Source of the DNA: an uncultured Clostridia bacterium
GTDB lineage: Bacteria > Bacillota > Clostridia > Lachnospirales > Lachnospiraceae
Assembly (NCBI GenBank): GCA_947174885.1
Contig: CAMWKO010000005.1
Span: 1 to 64,000, forward strand
DNA: 64,000 nt
Reading direction: 5' to 3'
Under the pieces are notes generated by a model. The model was not told the DNA's origin. It did no database searches and saw only the letters and a list, made by a program, of their open reading frames with translations. This document shows positions 46,284-53,407 of the stretch, piece after piece. Position 1 is the stretch's first letter; every line of letters begins with the position of its first letter. A program made the translations under genes and the position numbers.

Positions 46284-46313
46284 AGTATAACATTTTAAAA
46301 TACAATTTGTCAA
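46284..46313 (-). promoter_or_regulatory. Housekeeping-type promoter of the DUF2798 gene
   Basis: Minus strand TTGACA (46313-46308), an 18-base spacer and TATACT (46289-46284). The transcript would carry a leader of about 125 bases with the attenuator. Confidence 0.6.
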
Positions 46314-46347
46314 GAAGTTTTTGTTGCCTTAGATTTTTGTGAAAGAT

Positions 46348-46445
46348 GGGGCTGTCGCATTTAGGAAAAGTACCACAGGATATATCAGATTTTAATATTT
46401 ATCAATACTATATCTTCTATACTCAGTACTTAGTGCAACAGCCCC
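46348..46445. mobile_element. Miniature inverted-repeat element, IS-end-like
   Basis: A 98-bp segment bounded by GGGGCTGTCGCATTTAGG and the complement of GGGGCTGTTGCACTAAGT (14 of 18 positions shared). GGGGCTGT-type ends are typical of insertion sequences, but there is no transposase here. It is probably a non-autonomous remnant. Confidence 0.55.
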
Positions 46446-46482
46446 TTTTTGAAGCTAAAAATAAAAGATACGGAAACTCAAG
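46446..46482 (+). repeat. Solo right end of the palindromic element family
   Basis: The stretch from TTTTTGAAGC through ATACGGAAACTCAAG matches the right terminal repeat of the 40352 element nearly exactly. It directly abuts the miniature IS-like element, which may have replaced the rest. Confidence 0.65.
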
Positions 46483-46494
46483 AATAATAATATA

Positions 46495-46523
46495 TTGCAC
46501 TTAAAATCTCTTGATGATATAAT
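46495..46523 (+). promoter_or_regulatory. Strong SigA-type promoter
   Basis: TTGCAC (46495-46500), a 17-base spacer and a perfect TATAAT (46518-46523). The start near 46530 is well upstream of the next gene. Confidence 0.75.
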
Positions 46524-46529
46524 CACTTA

Positions 46530-46634
46530 TGGTAAACTTATAGAAATGTAGAGATATAAGGTCGGAAATCTAAGGCACTATTTTGTGCTAAGGCAGTTTG
46601 GTTGCAATCAGAGGTTTTCTTTGGTTGCTTTTTT
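46530..46634 (+). ncRNA. Candidate short terminated RNA or attenuated leader
   Basis: Between the promoter and the tandem paralog genes lies about 105 bases ending in an intrinsic terminator: an 11-bp stem with G-T pairs (46604-46614 with 46618-46628) and a six-T run. An internal GGCAC/GTGCT-type hairpin (about 46575-46589) precedes it. Either a small RNA or a conditional terminator for the downstream genes would fit. Confidence 0.5.
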
Positions 46635-46758
46635 ATATAAGTGAGTTTTAAAGGATACTATTTGATGTACAATATAGTTATATAAAGAACTGTTGATGCT
46701 GACAAACATTTTAATAAATTATGGAACAATGAGAAAGACTAAAAAGGAGAATGAGGAA

Positions 46759-47589
46759 ATGGCAACATTTACAACTGCAATCAAAAAGATATACAGTGAG
46801 GGACTGTCAAAGCATGGCTTTAAGAAAATAAAGGGAAAGCAGCCATACTTTGTAAGAACGATAGGGGATGAGATAGTACATATTATTACTTATAGAACAT
46901 GCCCAACAATAATAAGAGGTCATAAGGAGTTTGCAATCTATGGAGGAATAGCAACAGTATATAGAGCATGTATAAATTTAGAAAAAGCACCTCGTGATAA
47001 TGGTGGATGGTTGGATAAAATATCAGATTTTTATGTTAAATCAAATAGTTCAAATATAGATAAGGATTTGTTTCATAAAATAACGAATCTTTCATATGAA
47101 GAAGATGATGAGGAAGCTATGATTGAGAGCATAAAATACTCCTTTGAAATGACAGAAAAGTTTATAATTCCAAGATTAAATGAGGTAGTAAATATTAAGG
47201 AATGTGTTGATTTTTTTGATAAGTATAATACACCTTTGTTATACATAGATGAAAAAGATTTTGGAAAAGGGCAAAACGGATATGAATATTCTGAGGGATT
47301 ATTAAATATACTTATATACACTTCTAGTGAATATGCCGAAAGAGAAATAAATGCACATGAAAAATGGAATGAAATACTTTTACATGATATGAAGATAGGA
47401 ATAAATGGTTTTACAATGGAGGAATATGAGATAGATAAAGAAAAAAGAAAGCAAGGTATTGAATGTCAAATTAAAACTTTTGAAAAAATGGTTAATGATT
47501 CCAAAGAACATAAAAAGGTTATGGAAGAAATAAAGAGATGTAAAATTGCAAATATAGAAATTCTTAGAAACTATGGAATAGATATATAG
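46759..47589 (+). CDS. DUF4304-like cytosolic protein, tandem paralog 1 (candidate immunity protein)
   Basis: A 276-residue soluble protein without signal or membrane segments. The N-terminal part (EGLSKHGFKKIKGKQPYFVRTIGDEIVHIITY) resembles DUF4304-type domains, with a helix, a GFKK turn and a strand pair, followed by IYGGIATVYRA. The C-terminal half is helical with a coiled-coil-like tail and ends ILRNYGIDI. It is closely similar to the next gene throughout, and both have the same AAAAAGGAGAATGAGGAA start region. The start is ATG 46759. Its location ahead of a large secreted nuclease-like RTX protein suggests immunity, but that is inference. Confidence 0.65.
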   Translation: MATFTTAIKKIYSEGLSKHGFKKIKGKQPYFVRTIGDEIVHIITYRTCPTIIRGHKEFAIYGGIATVYRACINLEKAPRDNGGWLDKISDFYVKSNSSNIDKDLFHKITNLSYEEDDEEAMIESIKYSFEMTEKFIIPRLNEVVNIKECVDFFDKYNTPLLYIDEKDFGKGQNGYEYSEGLLNILIYTSSEYAEREINAHEKWNEILLHDMKIGINGFTMEEYEIDKEKRKQGIECQIKTFEKMVNDSKEHKKVMEEIKRCKIANIEILRNYGIDI

Positions 47590-47748
47590 ATTAAGAAATT
47601 AAACCATATGGCAGAAATACTTATCAAAGTAAATATATAAGAAAGGGAAAGAATATTTTTACCTATCTGCACAAGATTAGTTATAACAGGGAATTTTTAA
47701 GAATTTCCTATTATATAAAACAATAATACTAAAAAGGAGAATGAGGAA

Positions 47749-48579
47749 ATGGCAACATTTGCAACAGAAATCAAAAGGGTATACAGTGAGGGACTATCAA
47801 AGTATGGCTTTAAGAAAATAAAGGGTAAGCAACCATACTTTGTAAGACCGGTAGGTGATGAGATAGTACATATTATTACTTATAAAACAGAAAAATCATT
47901 TACAAGGGGATATAAAAGATTTGTAGTATATGGAGGAATAGCAACAGTATACAGGGCGCACATAAATTTAGAGAAAACACCTCGTGATAATAGTGCGTGG
48001 TTATATAATGTATACAAATTTTATAAAAGGTCAGATGCAGAGAATAAAACTCCTGATATGTATGATAAATTAACTACATTTTCATATAAAGAGGAGGATA
48101 AGGAAGCTATGATAAATAGTATAAAATACTCATTTGAAATGACAGAAAAGTTTGTAATTCCACAATTAGATAAGGTGATAAATATTAAGGAATGTGTAGA
48201 TTTTTTTGATAAGTATAATACGCCTTTGTTATACATAGATGAAAAAGATTTCGGAAAAGGACAAAATGGATATGATTATATGGAGGGATTATTAAACATA
48301 TTTGTGTATACTTTTGATGAGTATGCTGAAAAGAAAAGAAAGGCACATGAAAAATGGAATGAAATAATTTTAAATGATATGAAGATAGGAAGAAATGGCT
48401 TTACAATGGAGGAGTATGAGATAGATAAAGAAGAAGGAAGAAAAAGTATGGAATGTCAAATCAATACGTTTAAGAAAATGATTAATGACTCAGAAGAGCA
48501 TAGGAAACTTATGGAAGAAATAGAAAGTCGAAAAGATTTTAATATAGAAATTCTCAGAAACTATGGAATAGATATATAG
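47749..48579 (+). CDS. DUF4304-like cytosolic protein, tandem paralog 2 (candidate immunity protein)
   Basis: A 276-residue paralog of the upstream gene with the same length and no gaps that I can see. Nearly identical blocks are GFKKIKGKQPYFVR, NIKECVDFFDKYNTPLLYID and the C-terminal NIEILRNYGIDI. The region between (residues about 45-125) varies most. The start region is duplicated too, indicating tandem duplication of gene plus ribosome binding site. It lies 57 bases ahead of the RTX gene on the same strand. Its role is unknown; candidate immunity protein. Confidence 0.65.
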   Translation: MATFATEIKRVYSEGLSKYGFKKIKGKQPYFVRPVGDEIVHIITYKTEKSFTRGYKRFVVYGGIATVYRAHINLEKTPRDNSAWLYNVYKFYKRSDAENKTPDMYDKLTTFSYKEEDKEAMINSIKYSFEMTEKFVIPQLDKVINIKECVDFFDKYNTPLLYIDEKDFGKGQNGYDYMEGLLNIFVYTFDEYAEKKRKAHEKWNEIILNDMKIGRNGFTMEEYEIDKEEGRKSMECQINTFKKMINDSEEHRKLMEEIESRKDFNIEILRNYGIDI

Positions 48580-48636
48580 ATTAAGAAACCGTACTATACG
48601 GAAAAGAAATTTAAAGAGTTAAGAAAGGAAAAATAT

Positions 48637-51600
48637 ATGAAAAAAAGAAAAAATACTACTATTACAAGATTTATAGCATACTTACTTACATTAGCTATAT
48701 CAATATCATCCATAAATGTTACATCAGTGTTTGCAGAAGCAGAAGAAAATGATATAGTAAAAGATTTGACAGAAGAAATAAATGATTATATGGAAGAAAC
48801 AGAAGAAGCTATTGAAGACTCTGCATCATTAGTAACAGCCGGTAACTGGTATGTTGCTATTAAGATTGACCATTTATCATGGAATGCATTTCATAACAGG
48901 GTGCAGGAGGCGATTTGCGAAGAATATGAAAATAAGAGTGAAGAGGTGGGAAGAGAGCTTGAAATTATATATGGCAAAAATAATAAGGAAAGCTTAAGAG
49001 GAAAAAAGGGTAGGGCAGATATATATATGAAAGCCAGAGATGCTATTTACTTATGGGAAATTAAACCATACTCATATTCTGTAGAACCCAAAAAGACTAA
49101 AGCCATAGAACAGCTTGACGAGTATGTTAAATCAAAAAGTAATTATAGATTTGGAGGATCACAAATTGCAAACGGAGTAACATATATAAATTTAATAGTT
49201 CAAAGAGATGGTTACACAGAACATGTAGAATACGAAATTACATATGAGGTTAGAGATAAAGGATTAATATTATACCGTTTTGAACGTCACGTGACAAAAA
49301 GAGAAACAAATGAGAAAACAGCTGTACAGACAGCTACTGAAACAGTTACCAACACTATTACCGAAACAGTTATAGGAGCAGGTGCTGAAGGAACAGATGA
49401 TAAAAAAGAAAATGATTCTTCAAAGAAGATTGATATAAAAAAGATAGTGGCAGTATTAATAATAGAAAAAGCTTTAAAAGCAATCAACATAAAAATAAAT
49501 GCAAGTCCGCAAACAAATAATACGGTATCTGCTACTATTATTTATGTATGTGAGGAGTTTGAAAGAGCAGCCACATCTAAAGAAGCAGCGGCAATTCTTT
49601 TAAGCCTTATTGCAACAGATAACGTTATGGAAGTAAATGCTGCTGAAATTGAGGGCATAGAAGATGTTGAAAAAGCAGCAAATAAGTTTATATCTCTATT
49701 AAACGATTTAGGCTGTGACATGATAATTGAACAGCTTCAGATTGCTTTACAGGACGAAGATGAAGATAAAATTAATGAATTAATAGAAATACTTAGAGGA
49801 AATGCGGGTGACTATGACAAAGCATGTAAAGCATTACCACCTTCTGACCCGCTTGTAATAGACTTGGGAGAGCCGTGCATTGACTTATATGGAATAGAAG
49901 ACGGAGTATACTTTGATATGGATTGTAACGGCTTTACCGAAAAGACTGCATGGATTGGAATAGAAGACGGATTTTTGGCAATTGACCGAAACGGTAACGG
50001 AAGCATTGATGATGGCAGTGAATTATTTGGAGACCAAACTGTTTTATCAAACGGTATGATATCATTATCAGGCTTTGAGGTACTGGCCGAATCAGATACA
50101 AATCAGGATGGAACCATTGATTGTAATGATATGGCTTTTGAAGCTTTATTAGTATGGATAGATGATAATCATAACGGAAAATCAGAGTCGGGTGAATTAC
50201 ATACATTAAATGAATTAGGTATTATATCTTTTTATCTGAATTATCAAAAGAAAAGTACTGTTGATACCAAAACAGGAATTCGTATTTCTAATGTAGCTGA
50301 TATTAAAATGAATACAGACGGTTGTATTTCAATAGTGGAAATCAGTGAGTTTTTATTCCCATCAAACAGAACGAATACATTACATGAAGGTAAGGCAACC
50401 ACAGGTAATGTTCCCAATATATTTAAAGCGATTAATGGTGATGAAACGGGAAGCTTATATGAGCTTGTATTTAAATTTAATGAATCAGAGGATATAGCAC
50501 GGAAGCACCATTATGTAAAGCAGATATTATATTTTATTACCGGAGCAAATGATATAGACATAAACAGTCGTGGTGGTAATATTGATGCACGCGATTTAAA
50601 GGTAATAGAAGAGTTTATGGGACATTCATTTTCGGGAGTGGGAGGTACAAATCCGAATACTTCCGCTGCCGCAATTTTAAAGGAGATGTATTGTGATATA
50701 GAAAAACAGTATTACAATATGCTTAATATGTATGCAGGTCTTGGAGTATATTTAAAAACGGTATATGAAACTGAAGACATCAACGGAGAGAAAATACTGA
50801 ATATGTCACTTCTGTATGAAATAATTGACACTAAGGTATCTAATGGAGAAAATATAGACGTACTTGTTTATGATTTAGGAGCTTACTTTGCTTCTTATGA
50901 TGAAATAAATGGGACAGGCTGTTATGAGGAATATGCAAATCACATTGCTTCGCTTTCTTCATATTATATGGCGATACTAAAGCTTTTAGGGTTAAGCAGT
51001 TTATATATAGGAACAGCCGGCGCCGATTCATATAGTGGAACCGGCAGTTCGGAGGGGATTTTTGGAGAAGAGGAAAATGATACATTAAATGCAGGAGGAG
51101 GAGATGATATAATTATAGGAGGACAAGGAAATGATGTATTAAACGGAGGAAGCGGTGCTGATACATATATTTTTAATATAGGGGATGGAGAGGATATAAT
51201 AAATAACTATGATACAGGAAGCTGGAGGAGAGATAAAATTTTGTTTGGAGAGGGAATATCAAAAGAGGACATAAGACTTACACGTTCAGTAAATGATATG
51301 ATAATAACTAATACAAAGAATGAGGAAGATGTCATAACACTGTGTAATGCGTTTAAGAGTCCATATGGCTATTATTACATAGGAAGTATAGAGTTTGCGG
51401 ACGGAACTATATGGGACTTGGATATGATGAAATCAAAATGCAATACAATATATGGAACAGAGGAAAATGATACTTTAGGAGGATATAGCAGTGGATATAA
51501 TTATCAGACATCAGAGGTCTATTATGGAGGTGCAGGGGATGATAATATAAGTGGAGGAAGTGGAAATGATATACTTGTAGGAGGTGCAGGAAATGATGTA

Positions 51601-52893
51601 TTAAACGGAGGAGATGATGCAGATACATATATATTTAATATAGGAGACGGAGAGGATATAATAAATAACTATGATACAGGAAGCTGGAGGAGAGATAAAA
51701 TCCTGTTTGGAGAGGGAATATTGGAAGAGGATATAAGACTTACACGATGTGGAAATGATATGATAATAGAAAACATAAAAAATGAGGGAGATGTAATAAC
51801 ATTATGTAATGCATTTAAGAGTCCATATGGTTATTATTATATAGGAAGTATAGAGTTTGCAGATGGAACTGTATGGGATTTAGATATGATAAAAAATAAT
51901 TTCGCAGATATAAAGGGAACAGAGGAAAATGATATTTTAAGCGGATATGACAGTGGATATAACTATAAGACATCAGAAGTCTATTATGCAGGGTTAGGGG
52001 ATGATACCGTAAATGCAGGTGCAGGAGATGATATTATATATGGAGAAGAAGGAAATGATACCATAAATGGTGGAAGTGGAAATGATATACTTGTAGGAGG
52101 CGTCGGAAATGATGTACTAAATGGAGGAGATGGTGCTGATACATATATTTTTAATATAGGAGATGGAACAGATACAATCAATAACTATGATACAGGAAGC
52201 TGGAGGAGAGATAAAATCATGTTTGGAGAGGGAATATTGGAAGAGGACATAAGACTTACACGTTCCGTAAATGATATGATAATAACTAATACAAAGAATG
52301 AGGGAGATGTAATAACGCTGTGTAATGCGTTTAAGAGTCAATATGGCTATTATTACATAGGAAGTATAGAGTTTGCGGACGGAACGGTATGGGATTTGGA
52401 CATGATGAAAGAAAAGTGCAATACAATATATGGAACTAAAGAAAATGATACTTTAGTAGGATATAGCGGCGGATATAATTATCAGACATCAGAAGTCTAT
52501 TATGGAGGTGCAGGGGAGGATACCATAAATGGAGGAAGTGGAAATGATATACTTGTAGGAGGTGCAGGAAATGATGTATTAAATGGAGGAGATGGCGCAG
52601 ATACATATATTTTTAATATAGGAGATGAAACAGATATAATCAATAACTATGATACAGGAAGCTGGAGGAGAGATAAAATCCTATTTGGAGAGGGAATATC
52701 GGAAGAGGACATCATACTTACACGATGTGGAAATGACATGGTAATAACTAATACAAGGAGTGAGGGAGATGTCATAACATTATGTAATGCCTTTAAGAGT
52801 CCGTATAGTTATTATTTTATAGGAAGTATAGAGTTTGCGGATGGTATTGTGTGGGATTATACATATATGAAGGAAATTGTCAGTCTAAGTTAA
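48637..52893 (+). CDS. Secreted RTX-like protein with PD-(D/E)XK nuclease-like N-domain
   Basis: A 1418-residue protein with a Sec signal peptide (cleavage likely after SVFA, residue 33). Residues 75-225 resemble a PD-(D/E)XK nuclease: RADIY (D128), WEIKP (E141, K143) and a following AIEQLDEYV helix (Q159, Y163). Residues about 415-580 are the Asp/Asn-rich region that often precedes RTX repeats, with EF-hand-like loops such as DRNGNGSIDDG and SDTNQDGTID. From about 790 to the end run RTX nonapeptides (GGxGNDxLxGG) alternating with HCBP-related domains, four units in all. A Sec-secreted RTX protein is unusual in Firmicutes, since RTX proteins usually leave through type I exporters. A toxin role is inferred only. 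Confidence 0.8.
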   Translation: MKKRKNTTITRFIAYLLTLAISISSINVTSVFAEAEENDIVKDLTEEINDYMEETEEAIEDSASLVTAGNWYVAIKIDHLSWNAFHNRVQEAICEEYENKSEEVGRELEIIYGKNNKESLRGKKGRADIYMKARDAIYLWEIKPYSYSVEPKKTKAIEQLDEYVKSKSNYRFGGSQIANGVTYINLIVQRDGYTEHVEYEITYEVRDKGLILYRFERHVTKRETNEKTAVQTATETVTNTITETVIGAGAEGTDDKKENDSSKKIDIKKIVAVLIIEKALKAINIKINASPQTNNTVSATIIYVCEEFERAATSKEAAAILLSLIATDNVMEVNAAEIEGIEDVEKAANKFISLLNDLGCDMIIEQLQIALQDEDEDKINELIEILRGNAGDYDKACKALPPSDPLVIDLGEPCIDLYGIEDGVYFDMDCNGFTEKTAWIGIEDGFLAIDRNGNGSIDDGSELFGDQTVLSNGMISLSGFEVLAESDTNQDGTIDCNDMAFEALLVWIDDNHNGKSESGELHTLNELGIISFYLNYQKKSTVDTKTGIRISNVADIKMNTDGCISIVEISEFLFPSNRTNTLHEGKATTGNVPNIFKAINGDETGSLYELVFKFNESEDIARKHHYVKQILYFITGANDIDINSRGGNIDARDLKVIEEFMGHSFSGVGGTNPNTSAAAILKEMYCDIEKQYYNMLNMYAGLGVYLKTVYETEDINGEKILNMSLLYEIIDTKVSNGENIDVLVYDLGAYFASYDEINGTGCYEEYANHIASLSSYYMAILKLLGLSSLYIGTAGADSYSGTGSSEGIFGEEENDTLNAGGGDDIIIGGQGNDVLNGGSGADTYIFNIGDGEDIINNYDTGSWRRDKILFGEGISKEDIRLTRSVNDMIITNTKNEEDVITLCNAFKSPYGYYYIGSIEFADGTIWDLDMMKSKCNTIYGTEENDTLGGYSSGYNYQTSEVYYGGAGDDNISGGSGNDILVGGAGNDVLNGGDDADTYIFNIGDGEDIINNYDTGSWRRDKILFGEGILEEDIRLTRCGNDMIIENIKNEGDVITLCNAFKSPYGYYYIGSIEFADGTVWDLDMIKNNFADIKGTEENDILSGYDSGYNYKTSEVYYAGLGDDTVNAGAGDDIIYGEEGNDTINGGSGNDILVGGVGNDVLNGGDGADTYIFNIGDGTDTINNYDTGSWRRDKIMFGEGILEEDIRLTRSVNDMIITNTKNEGDVITLCNAFKSQYGYYYIGSIEFADGTVWDLDMMKEKCNTIYGTKENDTLVGYSGGYNYQTSEVYYGGAGEDTINGGSGNDILVGGAGNDVLNGGDGADTYIFNIGDETDIINNYDTGSWRRDKILFGEGISEEDIILTRCGNDMVITNTRSEGDVITLCNAFKSPYSYYFIGSIEFADGIVWDYTYMKEIVSLS
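51007..52886 (+). repeat. Four near-identical RTX/HCBP repeat units inside the gene
   Basis: The marker GATACAGGAAGCTGGAGGAG occurs at 51211, 51673, 52189 and 52651, giving steps of 462, 516 and 462 bases. The longer step contains 54 extra bases, equal to 18 residues or two RTX nonapeptides. High DNA identity implies recent amplification or gene conversion. Confidence 0.9.
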
Positions 52894-52925
52894 TATTGTA
52901 TAATATTGATTTAATAATGAAAGTA

Positions 52926-52977
52926 TTGACCAACAAGTTCTTGCAATCAGGTTGGAGGAATTTGTTGGTCAGTTTTT
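52926..52977 (+). terminator. Terminator of the RTX-like gene
   Basis: An 11-bp stem (TTGACCAACAA with TTGTTGGTCAG; 52926-52936 and 52962-52972) with a 25-base loop is followed by TTTTT. Confidence 0.75.
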
Positions 52978-53001
52978 ACATTATTGTGAATTATAATATG
53001 C

Positions 53002-53034
53002 AAAAACAAAATATACAAAATGCAGAAACTCAAG
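53002..53034 (+). repeat. Degenerate solo end of the palindromic element family
   Basis: The A-rich stretch ending AATGCAGAAACTCAAG resembles the right terminal repeat; no partner end is seen. Confidence 0.35.
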
Positions 53035-53049
53035 CAATATATAAATATG

Positions 53050-53078
53050 TTGACATTTGTCAAAAATCATTGTAAACT
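53050..53078 (+). promoter_or_regulatory. Promoter of the tRNA-Phe gene
   Basis: TTGACA (53050-53055), a 17-base spacer and TAAACT (53073-53078), placed about 16 bases before the tRNA. Confidence 0.7.
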
Positions 53079-53094
53079 AACTAGGCAATGAGTT

Positions 53095-53167
<73 letters not shown>

Positions 53168-53173
53168 TTATAA

Positions 53174-53206
53174 AAGACTACAGAGCTTATATCTGTAGTC
53201 TTTTTT
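53174..53206 (+). terminator. Terminator of tRNA-Phe
   Basis: An 11-bp stem (AAGACTACAGA with TCTGTAGTCTT) followed by a T run. Confidence 0.9.
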
Positions 53207-53245
53207 ATATTATAGAAAAAAGAATATGAGTAAAAAATAAAAGAG

Positions 53246-53316
53246 TTGACATCACTATATCATTGTGATATAAAAACAAGTGTACTAATATAGATAATAC
53301 ACTATGTATTATAGTG
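53246..53316 (+). promoter_or_regulatory. Promoter and dyads of the Dlt-like operon
   Basis: TTGACA (53246-53251), a 17-base spacer and TATAAA (53269-53274) form a near-consensus promoter. Two dyads lie at it: ATCAC/GTGAT inside the spacer, and CACTAT/ATAGTG (53300-53305 with 53311-53316) downstream. They look like regulator sites, but the protein is unknown. Confidence 0.6.
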
Positions 53317-53323
53317 AGAAAAG

Positions 53324-53358
53324 AAGGTTGAAAGAAACTTTCTACCTTGAGTTTTTTG
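53324..53358 (+). terminator. Attenuator-like terminator in the leader of the Dlt-like operon
   Basis: An 11-bp stem with one mismatch (53324-53334 with 53338-53348) and an AAA loop is followed by GAGTTTTTTG. It lies between the promoter and the first gene, so full transcription may need read-through. Its tail overlaps sequence like the left end of the palindromic elements. Confidence 0.5.
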
Positions 53359-53407
53359 TTTAGGTTGGAAGTGCAGGCGCTTCTGATTAAAGCATTAGGA
53401 GGCAAAA

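Noticed and set aside
51007-52886. Direct repeats considered as a CRISPR array
   Set aside because: Units are about 460-516 bases, in frame, and encode RTX/HCBP domains; there are no short spacers or cas genes.
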